From: an uncultured Leptotrichia sp.
Lineage (GTDB): Bacteria > Fusobacteriota > Fusobacteriia > Fusobacteriales > Leptotrichiaceae
Reading direction: 5' to 3'
Assembly (NCBI GenBank): GCA_937925095.1
Contig: CALEXX010000040.1
Coordinates: 17,708 to 81,707 of the forward strand
DNA length: 64,000 bases
In this document: piece by piece, positions 16,839-24,707 of the stretch
Layout: each line of letters begins with the position of its first letter
Position numbering within the stretch: position 1 is the first letter of the stretch
Translations under genes and position numbers: made by a program
Notes under the pieces: generated by a model
Seen by the model: the letters and a program-made list of their open reading frames with translations, nothing else
What the model was told of the DNA's origin: nothing
The model's database searches: none

Positions 16839-16922
16839 AAATGGAACTGTAAAAAATGGGGAGATAAAGAAAAGTCTGTAAAAATGATTTTGATACATTT
16901 TCTTATTTATCCAGTTCCATTT
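16839..16922. repeat. 84-bp imperfect palindrome between galE and pepE
   Basis: Outer arms AAATGGAACTG (16839-16849) and CAGTTCCATTT (16912-16922) pair perfectly over 11 bp. Inside, GATAAAGAAAA (16863-16873) pairs with the TTTTCTTATTTATC stretch (16898-16911) apart from a 3-base bulge. The 3' arm ends in five T residues, so it may act as a terminator, but its length and two-tier symmetry also fit a mobile inverted-repeat element. No second copy was seen in this window. Confidence 0.55.
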
Positions 16923-16960
16923 TTGCAACATATACTATAGTCAGAAAAGGAGAAAGACTT

Positions 16961-17671
16961 ATGGGAAGAATAGTGGCTATAGGCGGAGGAGAAATAAAAG
17001 ATGGAGAGACTTTAAACATTGACAAATTTATAGTTTCACTTTCTGGAAAAGAAAGACCTTCGCTGCTCTTTATTCCTACTGCGAGTCATGATGCGGAGGG
17101 ATATATTGAAACTGTTAAAAAAGTTTACGGAGAACTTGGATGTGATGTAAAAATTCTCTGTCTGACAAAGGAAAATATTGAAGAGGATGACATAAGAGAT
17201 ACAATATTAAAATCTGATATTATATATGTTGGAGGGGGAAATACAGAATATATGATGAAAATCTGGGAAAAATATTCAGTAGATAAATACTTGAAGGAAG
17301 CATATAAGAAAAATATTGTGCTTTCCGGACTAAGTGCAGGGTCGCTATGCTGGTTTAAGGCTGGATTCAGTGACAGTGAATTTATTGAAGGGATAGACAG
17401 ACCGAGGTATAAATGGGTGAAAGGACTGGGTATTTTACCATATCTGAATAATGTCCATTATGAGGAAGAGGAAAGAAAAGAATTTGATGAAATAATGAAA
17501 AAAGAAAGTACAGATGCGATTGCACTTGAAAGTAATGTTGCATTTGTTGAAATGGATGGAAAAACTTTTTATATAAGGGCAGACAAAAAAAGAAGTGCAT
17601 ATTATTTTTTGCGTAAGGGAAAGAATCTGGAAAAACATATGATAAAAGAAGAGGAGTATTTAGATATCTAA
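16961..17671 (+). CDS. pepE: Peptidase E (alpha-aspartyl dipeptidase), S51 family
   Basis: Cytoplasmic serine peptidase of 236 residues with the class I glutamine amidotransferase-like fold. Typical segments are V-A-I-G-G-G-E near the N-terminus, I-Y-V-G-G-G-N-T (about 88-95) and the nucleophile elbow G-L-S-A-G-S (S at about 127). A histidine in N-V-H-Y-E-E-E-E fits the third catalytic position. Family members cleave Asp-X dipeptides or, in related branches, cyanophycin dipeptides. The size matches the family. The ATG at 16961 follows AAGGAG. It sits in the block of metabolic genes between map and infA. Confidence 0.88.
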   Translation: MGRIVAIGGGEIKDGETLNIDKFIVSLSGKERPSLLFIPTASHDAEGYIETVKKVYGELGCDVKILCLTKENIEEDDIRDTILKSDIIYVGGGNTEYMMKIWEKYSVDKYLKEAYKKNIVLSGLSAGSLCWFKAGFSDSEFIEGIDRPRYKWVKGLGILPYLNNVHYEEEERKEFDEIMKKESTDAIALESNVAFVEMDGKTFYIRADKKRSAYYFLRKGKNLEKHMIKEEEYLDI

Positions 17672-17716
17672 ATTTACATAATGCAAGTATTTAAATGAAG
17701 TTGAAAGGAGAGGGAC

Positions 17717-18742
17717 ATGCTGTATTTTGCAAATGATTACACAGAAGGAGCCTGCAAGGAGATACTGGATGCATTTATAAGGACAAATGATGAGAAGCTT
17801 CCAGGATATGGAACTGACAAGTATACTTTAAGTGCGAAGGAGAAAATAAAGAAGGCGTGTAAAAATGAAAATGTAGATGTGTATCTTTTAACAGGAGGAA
17901 CACAGACAAATGCAGTTGTAATAGATGCCCTGCTTGAATCCTATGAAGGAGTCATTTCTCCTGAAACAGGGCATATAAATGTACATGAATCAGGAGCGAT
18001 AGAATTTACAGGTCACAAGGTACTGACATTGCCTCAGCATGAAGGAAAAATAAATTCTCGAGAATTAAGGGAATATATTGAGACATTTTACAATGATCAG
18101 AATCATCAGCATATGGTCTATCCTGGAATGGTTTATATTTCCCACCCTACAGAATATGGAACCCTTTATACAAAAGAAGATTTAACGGAACTTAGCAGAG
18201 TCTGCAGAGATTATGGAATACCTCTGTTTGTGGACGGAGCCAGACTTGGATATGGTCTGATGGCTAAAGATACAGATGTTACACTGAAACTCTTATGTGA
18301 GCTATGTGATGTATTTTACATTGGAGGAACAAAAATAGGTGCATTGTCTGGAGAAGCAATTGTTTTTACACATAATAATGCACCAAAAAATTTTGTCACA
18401 TTTATAAAACAGCATGGAGCATTGCTTGCAAAGGGAAGACTTCTGGGAGTACAGTTTGATGCGCTGTTTACAGATAATCTGTACTTCAGGATAAGTAAAC
18501 ATGCGATAGAAATGTCGGAAATATTAAAAAGGGAACTGGCTGAAAAAGGATACAGATTCTACTTTGAATCACCTACAAATCAGCAGTTTGTAATAGTTGA
18601 AAATAGTAAAATGAAAGAGCTTTCAAAACGTGTTGTATTCAGCTTCTGGGAAAAATATGATGAAAATCATACAGTTATAAGATTTGCCACAAGTTGGGCA
18701 ACGAAAAAGGAAGATGTGATAAAACTTATGGAATTATTATAA
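17717..18742 (+). CDS. ltaE: Low-specificity L-threonine aldolase
   Basis: PLP-dependent fold-type I enzyme of 341 residues that cleaves L-threonine or allo-threonine to glycine and acetaldehyde. Diagnostic blocks are F-A-N-D-Y-T-E-G at the N-terminus, the H-I-N-V-H-E-S-G-A segment, F-V-D-G-A-R-L-G-Y and the PLP-lysine loop Y-I-G-G-T-K-I-G-A-L (K about 211). Clear AAAGGAGAGGG site before the ATG. It follows pepE by 45 bp. The two may form an amino-acid salvage unit; co-transcription is plausible from spacing only. Confidence 0.93.
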   Translation: MLYFANDYTEGACKEILDAFIRTNDEKLPGYGTDKYTLSAKEKIKKACKNENVDVYLLTGGTQTNAVVIDALLESYEGVISPETGHINVHESGAIEFTGHKVLTLPQHEGKINSRELREYIETFYNDQNHQHMVYPGMVYISHPTEYGTLYTKEDLTELSRVCRDYGIPLFVDGARLGYGLMAKDTDVTLKLLCELCDVFYIGGTKIGALSGEAIVFTHNNAPKNFVTFIKQHGALLAKGRLLGVQFDALFTDNLYFRISKHAIEMSEILKRELAEKGYRFYFESPTNQQFVIVENSKMKELSKRVVFSFWEKYDENHTVIRFATSWATKKEDVIKLMELL

Positions 18743-18821
18743 ATAAAAAATTCTTCATAATTATGGTGTAAATTTAGGAAATGGTAAATTAATAAAAGAA
18801 ATCTAAAAATGGAGGAAAAGA

Positions 18822-19631
18822 ATGGAGTATAAACTGATTGCTACTGATATGGATGGAACATTATTAAACGATGAACATTTCACTTCAGTAGGAAATATTG
18901 AAGCAATAAAGGAAATTCAGAAAAAGGGGGTGAAGTTCGTTCTGGCGAGTGGAAGACCGAGTTTTGCAATGTTTGAATACGCTAAAGAACTGGAAATGGA
19001 TAAACTTGGAGGGTATGTACTGGCATTTAATGGTGGTCAGCTTATAGATATGACTGACAGGAAAATGATTTTTCATGAAGGGCTTGACTGGGAAGATATA
19101 AGAAAAATATACGAACTTTCATGTGAAATTGAAATTCCGATGGTCTTATATGGAGAAGATACTGTTTATGCAAGTAAGGATACTGAAAATACAAGATTTG
19201 AAGCAAAACTGTGCGGGATGAAGTTTACAGAGTTTGGAAGTCTTGAGGAACTTAAAGGCTATGGAATTGATAAAACTACAAAATCTATGCTTATAAGTGA
19301 TCCTGAAACAGTAAAAAAAGCTGAAACGTACATGAAGTCAAAATATGGGAATGACTATTTTATAGCAATATCCAAGCCTATTTTCCTAGAAATAGCAAAT
19401 ATAAATATAAATAAAGGGAAAACATTGAGGAAGCTCGGAGAGATACTTGGTATAGGAACAGAAGAAATGATAGCGATAGGAGATAGTTATAATGATATCC
19501 CGCTTCTTGAGGTTGTAGGAATGCCGGTTGCAGTTGCCAATGCAAATGATGAAATAAAGGCAATGTCAAAGTTTGAAAGTACTTCAAATAATGATGATGC
19601 GTTAAAGACAGTTATTGAAAAGTTTTTTTAG
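18822..19631 (+). CDS. Cof-type HAD-IIB phosphatase
   Basis: Haloacid-dehalogenase superfamily hydrolase of 269 residues. Motif I D-M-D-G-T-L-L-N (9-16), a C2B cap in the middle, motif III lysine near I-N-I-N-K-G-K and motif IV G-D-S-Y-N-D (about 222-227). Enzymes of this group dephosphorylate sugar phosphates, FMN or other phospho-metabolites; the substrate cannot be read from sequence. Strong GGAGG site. It is distinct from the paralogous pair at 58.7-60.8 kb. It is the last gene before the infA promoters. Confidence 0.9.
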   Translation: MEYKLIATDMDGTLLNDEHFTSVGNIEAIKEIQKKGVKFVLASGRPSFAMFEYAKELEMDKLGGYVLAFNGGQLIDMTDRKMIFHEGLDWEDIRKIYELSCEIEIPMVLYGEDTVYASKDTENTRFEAKLCGMKFTEFGSLEELKGYGIDKTTKSMLISDPETVKKAETYMKSKYGNDYFIAISKPIFLEIANININKGKTLRKLGEILGIGTEEMIAIGDSYNDIPLLEVVGMPVAVANANDEIKAMSKFESTSNNDDALKTVIEKFF

Positions 19632-19644
19632 TAACAAATAAAGA

Positions 19645-19673
19645 TAGACAAAACAGAAAAAAAATCGTATAAT
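19645..19673 (+). promoter_or_regulatory. Upstream promoter of the infA ribosomal cluster
   Basis: TAGACA (19645-19650), 17-bp spacer, perfect TATAAT (19668-19673). The -10 lies inside the inverted repeat AATCGTA / TACGATT, so it may also be an operator. It is about 90 bp upstream of a second promoter. Confidence 0.6.
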
Positions 19674-19735
19674 ATTACGATTACACTAATCAATTAGAGT
19701 AATTCAAAAAAATTGTTCAGAATATGAAAAAAAGC

Positions 19736-19764
19736 TGGACATTTTTTTGGAGTTTTGATATAAT
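19736..19764 (+). promoter_or_regulatory. Downstream promoter of the infA ribosomal cluster
   Basis: TGGACA (19736-19741), 17-bp spacer, perfect TATAAT (19759-19764). The -10 ends 23 bp before the infA ATG, giving a short leader. This also shows that an in-frame codon at 19764 cannot be the infA start. Confidence 0.75.
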
Positions 19765-19787
19765 TGAAAGGATCCGAGGTGAATTTT

Positions 19788-20006
19788 ATGGCAAAACAAG
19801 ATGTACTTGAGTTAGAGGGTGAAATTTTAGAAGCTCTACCAAATGCCATGTTCCAAATAAGATTAGAAAATGGACATGAAGTGTTGGGACATATCTCAGG
19901 TAAAATGAGGATGAACTATATTAAGATTTTGCCTGGAGACAAGGTAACGGTTGAAGTTTCGCCGTATGATCTGTCAAGAGGAAGAATCGTGTATAGGAAA
20001 AAATAA
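19788..20006 (+). CDS. infA: Translation initiation factor IF-1
   Basis: A 72-residue single S1/OB-fold protein that binds the 30S A site during initiation. The sequence begins M-A-K-Q-D-V-L-E-L-E-G and has the family blocks N-A-M-F-x-I-x-L-E-N-G-H, I-S-G-K-M-R-x-N-Y-I and the end D-L-S-R-G-R-I-V-Y-R. Start at 19788 after GAGGTG. First gene of the infA-rpmJ-rpsM-rpsK-rpsD-rpoA-rplQ group. Confidence 0.97.
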   Translation: MAKQDVLELEGEILEALPNAMFQIRLENGHEVLGHISGKMRMNYIKILPGDKVTVEVSPYDLSRGRIVYRKK

Positions 20007-20032
20007 CATTTTTATTGGAAGGAGGGTTTTTA

Positions 20033-20146
20033 ATGAAAGTGAAAGCTTCAGTAAAGCCTATCTGTGACAAATGTAAGATCATCAAACGTCACGGGAAAGT
20101 AAGAGTAATATGCGAAAACCCTAAACATAAGCAAATACAAGGATAA
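20033..20146 (+). CDS. rpmJ: Ribosomal protein L36 (bL36)
   Basis: A 37-residue protein of the large subunit beginning M-K-V-K-A-S-V-K-P. It has the zinc ribbon C-D-K-C (C11, C14), C27 and H32, so this is the zinc-binding C+ form. GGAAGGAGGG precedes the ATG. It lies 26 bp after infA, in the standard order infA-rpmJ-rpsM. Confidence 0.97.
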   Translation: MKVKASVKPICDKCKIIKRHGKVRVICENPKHKQIQG

Positions 20147-20324
20147 GAAAAACAAATAAGCAATCTGAAAAAATTTTTATTTAAGTTATATATAATTCGA
20201 GAGATATGATATAAAATAAAAATTGTAAAGATATGTTTGGCTGTAGGGCTTATTCCTTAGGTTTTTTTATGTAAGGGCATATTGAAGAAGGTTAAAAATA
20301 TCAAAAACAGAGGAGGAAAAAAAT
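20147..20324 (+). promoter_or_regulatory. 178-bp non-coding gap before rpsM, possible leader or promoter
   Basis: rpmJ and rpsM are usually almost contiguous, yet here 178 bp separate them. The gap holds an extended -10-like TGATATAAA and a CCTTA...TAAGG hairpin with a T-rich loop near 20250-20275. Ribosomal protein S4 controls the alpha operon in other bacteria by binding a leader at this place. No recognised S4 leader was identified here, so a regulatory role is only suggested by position. Confidence 0.3.
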
Positions 20325-20690
20325 TTGGCTAGAATAGCGGGAGTAGACATTCCAAGAAATAAAAGAGTTGAAATTTCATTAACTTATATCTTTGGAATAG
20401 GTAGAAGCACTTCAAACGAGATTTTAGAAAAAGCAGGTGTTGATAAGGACATCAAAGTAAAAGATTTAACTGAAGAACAAGTAGGGAAAATCAGAACAAT
20501 AGTTGAAGAGTACAAAATCGAAGGGGAACTTAGAAAAGAAATCAGACTTAATATCAAGAGATTATTGGATATTAAGAGTTACAGAGGATTAAGACACAGA
20601 AACGGACTACCTGTAAGAGGACAAAAAACTAAGACAAACGCAAGAACTAGAAAAGGTCCAGTTAAAATGGCAATAGCTAAGAAAAAATAA
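20325..20690 (+). CDS. rpsM: Ribosomal protein S13 (uS13)
   Basis: A 121-residue 30S head protein beginning A-R-I-A-G-V-D-I-P. It includes the helix-two-turn-helix and the C-terminal R-G-L-R-H-R-x-G-L-P-V-R-G-Q-x-T-x-T-N-A-R-T motif followed by a basic tail. It starts at a TTG preceded by AGAGGAGG, which is unusual for a ribosomal protein but shared in this window with rpoA. Confidence 0.97.
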   Translation: MARIAGVDIPRNKRVEISLTYIFGIGRSTSNEILEKAGVDKDIKVKDLTEEQVGKIRTIVEEYKIEGELRKEIRLNIKRLLDIKSYRGLRHRNGLPVRGQKTKTNARTRKGPVKMAIAKKK

Positions 20691-20713
20691 TTAAGTTAAG
20701 GAGGAAACCATAA

Positions 20714-21103
20714 GTGGCTAAAAGACCAGCAGTTTCAAAAAAGAAAAAATTAAAAAATATTCCTAATGGGATAGCATATATACATTCTACTTTTAATAAT
20801 ACTGTTGTAACTATAACAGATTCTGAAGGAAAAGTAGTAATCTGGAAATCAGGAGGAACTTCAGGGTTCAAAGGAACAAAAAAAGGAACTCCATTTGCAG
20901 CTCAAATAGCGGCAGAACAAGCAGCACAAGTTGCGATTGAAAACGGAATGAAACAAATAGAGATTAAAATAAAAGGACCGGGATCAGGAAGAGAAGCTTC
21001 TATAAGATCAATTCAGGCTACAGGTCTGGAAGTAACAAGAATAGTTGATATAACTCCGGTACCTCACAATGGTGCAAGACCACCTAAAAAGAGAAGACCG
21101 TAA
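20714..21103 (+). CDS. rpsK: Ribosomal protein S11 (uS11)
   Basis: A 129-residue 30S platform protein with the family core I-H-S-T-F-N-N-T-V-V-T-I-T-D, the F-K-G-T-K-K-G-T-P-F-A-A-Q segment and the C-terminal H-N-G-A-R-P-P-K-K-R-R. It starts with GTG 23 bp after rpsM, after AAGGAGG. Confidence 0.97.
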   Translation: MAKRPAVSKKKKLKNIPNGIAYIHSTFNNTVVTITDSEGKVVIWKSGGTSGFKGTKKGTPFAAQIAAEQAAQVAIENGMKQIEIKIKGPGSGREASIRSIQATGLEVTRIVDITPVPHNGARPPKKRRP

Positions 21104-21131
21104 ATTTATTAAATAAGGAGGAAATAGATAA

Positions 21132-21719
21132 ATGGCAAGAGATAGACAGCCGGTGTTAAAAAAATGTAGAAATCTTGGTTTAGATCCAAGCGTTCTAGGT
21201 GTAAATAAAAAGTCAAACAGAAATATAAGACCAAATGCAAATAGAAAATTAACAGAATACGGAACACAAATGAGAGAAAAACAGAAAGCTAGATTTGTGT
21301 ACGGAGTAATGGAAAAACAATTCTATAAATTATATGAAGAAGCAACAAGAAAAGAAGGAGTAACAGGGGAATTATTACTTCAATACTTGGAAAGAAGATT
21401 AGATAATGTTGTATACAGATTAGGATTTGGAGCAACAAGAAGACAGGCAAGACAAATTGTCAGCCATGGTCACGTATTAATAAACGGGAAAAGAGTTAAT
21501 ATAGCTTCTTACAGAGTAAAACAAGGAGATGTAATTTCTGTTAAAGAAGATTCTAAAGAAATTTCAATCATTAAAGAATCAGTAGGACAGAAATCAGTTC
21601 CAGGATGGTTGTCATTAGAAGAATCTACATTAACAGCTAAAGTACTTGAAAATCCTGGAAGAGATGCAGTTGATTTTGATGTAAATGAATCAATGATTAT
21701 CGAGTTCTACTCTAGATAA
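21132..21719 (+). CDS. rpsD: Ribosomal protein S4 (uS4)
   Basis: A 195-residue primary 16S rRNA-binding protein. The S4 RNA-binding domain is visible as R-R-L-D-N-V-V-Y-R-L-G-F and Q-A-R-Q-I-V-S-H-G-H-V-L-I-N-G-K-R-V-N-I. The N-terminus lacks the four-cysteine zinc knuckle found in some S4 proteins; only one cysteine is present. In many bacteria S4 represses its own operon. Confidence 0.97.
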   Translation: MARDRQPVLKKCRNLGLDPSVLGVNKKSNRNIRPNANRKLTEYGTQMREKQKARFVYGVMEKQFYKLYEEATRKEGVTGELLLQYLERRLDNVVYRLGFGATRRQARQIVSHGHVLINGKRVNIASYRVKQGDVISVKEDSKEISIIKESVGQKSVPGWLSLEESTLTAKVLENPGRDAVDFDVNESMIIEFYSR

Positions 21720-21749
21720 TAATATTATAATCCAAGGAGATGATTTAGC

Positions 21750-22718
21750 TTGTTGAATATAGAAAAAATAGCTAAAAATATAAAGTTAACTGAAGAAAAA
21801 GAAGGAAGACATTCCGCTAAATATATACTGGAACCTCTTTACAGAGGGTACGGAAATACTATAGGAAACGCTTTAAGAAGAATATTATTATCATCAATAC
21901 CTGGATCTGCAATAAAAGGACTTAGAATAGACGGAGTATTAAATGAATTTTCTACAATACCTGGAGTAAAGGAAGCTGTTACTGACATTATATTAAATGT
22001 TAAGGAAATAGTTGTTGAACTTGATGAACCAGGAGAAAAGAAAATGTTCTTATCTGTTAAAGGTCCTAAAGTTATTACAGCAGCTGATATAAAAGTTGAG
22101 GCCGGTATAAAGGTTATAAATCCTGAGCAGGTTATTGCAACTGTTACAACTGATAAGGAAATAAATATGGAATTTTTAGTTGATTCAGGAGAAGGATTTG
22201 TAGTTTCAGATGAAATAGATACTGAAGGTTGGCCTATAGGATATTTAGCAGTAGATGCAATATATACACCGATTAAAAAGGTAAATTATAGAGTAGAAGA
22301 TACTATGGTTGGTAGGGTTACAAACTATGATAAATTAGTTCTGGAAATTTCTACTGATGGAAGTATTGAAATTCAGGATGCACTTTCTTATGCTGTAGAA
22401 CTACTGAAAATACATGTTAATCCATTTACTAATATTGGAAATAATATGAGTAAATTCAGAGGCAGTGAAGATGAAGCAGCAGTAACAAATACTGAAACTG
22501 AAAATAATATAGAAGACATGAAAATAGAAGAACTTGACTTCACTGTAAGATCTTATAACTGTCTGAAAAAAGCAGGAGTAAATACTATATCTGATCTTAC
22601 TTCAATGTCATATATTGAATTATTAAAGATTAAAAACTTAGGTAGAAAATCTTTAAATGAAATAATAGATAAAATGAAAGAACTTGGCTACGATTTAAGT
22701 GAAGAAGCCGGTAATTAA
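21750..22718 (+). CDS. rpoA: RNA polymerase alpha subunit
   Basis: 322 residues. The N-terminal assembly domain carries P-L-x-R-G-Y-G-N-T-I-G-N-A-L-R-R-I-L-L-S-S-I-P-G (about 28-51 by segments). A short acidic linker near 235-260 joins the C-terminal promoter/UP-element and activator-binding domain with N-C-L-K-K-A-G-V-N-T and L-G-R-K-S-L-N-E-I. It starts with TTG after CCAAGGAGA. The position between rpsD and rplQ is canonical. Confidence 0.97.
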   Translation: MLNIEKIAKNIKLTEEKEGRHSAKYILEPLYRGYGNTIGNALRRILLSSIPGSAIKGLRIDGVLNEFSTIPGVKEAVTDIILNVKEIVVELDEPGEKKMFLSVKGPKVITAADIKVEAGIKVINPEQVIATVTTDKEINMEFLVDSGEGFVVSDEIDTEGWPIGYLAVDAIYTPIKKVNYRVEDTMVGRVTNYDKLVLEISTDGSIEIQDALSYAVELLKIHVNPFTNIGNNMSKFRGSEDEAAVTNTETENNIEDMKIEELDFTVRSYNCLKKAGVNTISDLTSMSYIELLKIKNLGRKSLNEIIDKMKELGYDLSEEAGN

Positions 22719-22747
22719 TAAAATAGTATCAAGGAGGGAAGAAGTAG

Positions 22748-23137
22748 ATGAATCATAATAAATCATATAGAAAATTAGGTAGAAGAAGTGATCATAGATT
22801 AGCAATGATGAAAAATATGACTATTTCTTTAGTAAATGCCGAAAGAATTGAAACGACAGTTACAAGAGCGAAAGAATTAAGAAAATTTGTTGAAAAAGTG
22901 ATAACATTAGGAAAAAAATACAATAATTTTAATCTTGAAAATAATGATGAAAGAGCAAAAGCTATTCACTTGAGAAGACAGGCATTCGCATTTTTAAGAA
23001 ATGAAGAAGCTGTTGCTAAAGTTTTCAAGGAAATTGCACCTAAATACATGGATAGAAATGGTGGATATACAAGAATTATTAAAACTGATGTAAGAAGAGG
23101 AGACTCTGCTGAATTAGCAATAATAGAATTAGTGTAG
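22748..23137 (+). CDS. rplQ: Ribosomal protein L17 (bL17)
   Basis: A 129-residue 50S protein with the family start R-K-L-G-R-x-S-D-H-R-x-A-M and the T-T-V-T-R-A-K-E-L-R segment, ending in A-E-L-A-I-I-E-L. Last gene of the alpha operon, followed 23 bp later by a terminator. AAGGAGGGAAG precedes the ATG. Confidence 0.97.
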   Translation: MNHNKSYRKLGRRSDHRLAMMKNMTISLVNAERIETTVTRAKELRKFVEKVITLGKKYNNFNLENNDERAKAIHLRRQAFAFLRNEEAVAKVFKEIAPKYMDRNGGYTRIIKTDVRRGDSAELAIIELV

Positions 23138-23160
23138 TTTAAATAAAAATTTTTTTGGAA

Positions 23161-23192
23161 AGTCGATATTTTTTAGGGGTATCGGCTTTTTA
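23161..23192 (+). terminator. Terminator of the ribosomal/rpoA operon
   Basis: Stem AGTCGATA (23161-23168) with TATCGGCT (23180-23187), one G-U pair, then a T-run. Confidence 0.85.
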
Positions 23193-23241
23193 TTGTAAAA
23201 ATATCAAATATATCGGAAAGGAATATACAGATTTTATACTG

Positions 23242-23247
23242 TATAAT
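23242..23247 (+). promoter_or_regulatory. -10 box of brnQ, close to the start codon
   Basis: A perfect TATAAT lies only 10 bp before the brnQ ATG at 23258, so transcription would begin about 4 bases upstream of, or at, the start codon. No good -35 is visible 16-18 bp upstream. Either the mRNA is nearly leaderless or the functional start is the second methionine codon at 23279. Confidence 0.5.
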
Positions 23248-23257
23248 TAAATAAAAA

Positions 23258-24580
23258 ATGAAGAAAAAAGAATTATTAATGATTGGATTAATGGTATTTT
23301 CTGTATTTTTTGGAGCTGGAAATCTTATTTTTCCTCCAATTATTGGAAAACAGGCAGGAACAAATGTAGTCACTACAATGCTATTTTTTAGTATAACAGC
23401 TATTATATTTCCTATTCTTGGAGTAGTAGCAGTTGCAAAATCTAATGGACTTAGAAACCTTGCTAATAGAGTAGATCCTATATTTTCAATTATATTCACT
23501 ATTGCGGCATACTTGGCTATAGGGCCTGCACTTGCAATGCCTAGGGCAGGTACTTTGCCTTTTGAAATTGCAATATCACCATATATACCGGCAAATATTC
23601 CAAAAGGTCTTATACTGTTTATTTATACGACAGTATTTTTCGGAGTAGTATACTGGCTAAGCTTAAGTCCTAACAAACTCCTGGAGAGAATAAGCAAAAT
23701 TACATCACCTATATTTCTTGTGTTAATATTTATGCTTTTTGTAGGTACTTTCTTAAAGCCAATGGGAGGATATATGCCACCTGAACCTTTATATGCAAAG
23801 AATATGGGATTACAGGGTTTCCTAGATGGTTATCTTACTTTAGATGCACTGGCAGGGCTAAATTATGGTTTGGTTGTAGTATATGTTATTAAACAGAAGA
23901 ATGTACTGGAAGAATCTAAAATAGCAAAGATTGTAATTTCAACAGGAATATTTGCAGGAATTTTACTTTTTGTTGTGTATATGATGCTTGCACATGTAGG
24001 GGCGTCAAGTATTTCAAAGTTTCCAAATACAAGTAATGGGGCAGAAATATTGGCAGATGTAATGAAATACCTATATGGAAATTTTGGAGCGGTACTTCTG
24101 GCATGTATGTTTACCGTTGCATGTCTTAATATAGGAGTCGGTCTGACAACTTCATTAAGTCAGTATTTTCATTCTATGGTAAGAAGAGTACCTTATAAGG
24201 TGTGGGCTACAATATGGGTATTATGGAGTTATATGCTGGCAAATCTTGGACTGAATAAGATAATGGAATATAGTGTTCCAGTGCTTCTGGCTATTTATCC
24301 GGCTTCATTAGTTCTTATTGTGCTTGCACTGCTAGACAAGTATATAAAGGGAAGTTCGACTGTATATAGATTTGCGATATATCCTACTGTTGTAATAAGT
24401 ATTATACACACACTTGATAAAATAAATATAGAAATACCTCTGGCATCTTCACTGGTAAAAAAATTACCTTTGCAAAGTGCGGATTTGGGATGGCTTTCTG
24501 CAGCTGGAATTTGTTTTGTAATAGGATTTATCATATCTAAAGTGACAGAAAAAAATACTGTTAATGAAACGGTTAATTAA
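23258..24580 (+). CDS. brnQ: Branched-chain amino acid carrier BrnQ (LIVCS family)
   Basis: Inner-membrane sodium- or proton-coupled carrier for Leu, Ile and Val, 440 residues with about 12 membrane helices. The first helix has the family signature F-S-V-F-F-G-A-G-N-L-I-F-P-P (about 15-28). Further typical blocks are G-P-A-L-A-M-P-R-A-G-T and the L-T-x-D-A-L-A segment. No ribosome binding site precedes the ATG at 23258; the first codons are preceded by A-rich DNA and a -10 box. A start at 23279 would shorten the cytoplasmic tail by seven residues and keep helix 1. It is a single-gene unit bounded by two terminators. Confidence 0.93.
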   Translation: MKKKELLMIGLMVFSVFFGAGNLIFPPIIGKQAGTNVVTTMLFFSITAIIFPILGVVAVAKSNGLRNLANRVDPIFSIIFTIAAYLAIGPALAMPRAGTLPFEIAISPYIPANIPKGLILFIYTTVFFGVVYWLSLSPNKLLERISKITSPIFLVLIFMLFVGTFLKPMGGYMPPEPLYAKNMGLQGFLDGYLTLDALAGLNYGLVVVYVIKQKNVLEESKIAKIVISTGIFAGILLFVVYMMLAHVGASSISKFPNTSNGAEILADVMKYLYGNFGAVLLACMFTVACLNIGVGLTTSLSQYFHSMVRRVPYKVWATIWVLWSYMLANLGLNKIMEYSVPVLLAIYPASLVLIVLALLDKYIKGSSTVYRFAIYPTVVISIIHTLDKINIEIPLASSLVKKLPLQSADLGWLSAAGICFVIGFIISKVTEKNTVNETVN

Positions 24581-24651
24581 AAATAACAGTTAATAAATTT
24601 TGAAAATTGGAATTTTATGTAAAATTTTTGATATGATTTAATGTAAATAGT

Positions 24652-24684
24652 AAAGGGACTGTTTTTTAACAGTCCCTTTTTAAG
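24652..24684. terminator. Bidirectional terminator between brnQ and aphA-like gene
   Basis: Perfect 12-bp stem AAAGGGACTGTT (24652-24663) with AACAGTCCCTTT (24668-24679), loop TTTT, A-tract on one side and T-tract on the other. It serves both converging genes. Confidence 0.92.
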
Positions 24685-24707
24685 GAGTTGTTTGTAAATT
24701 AAGAATA

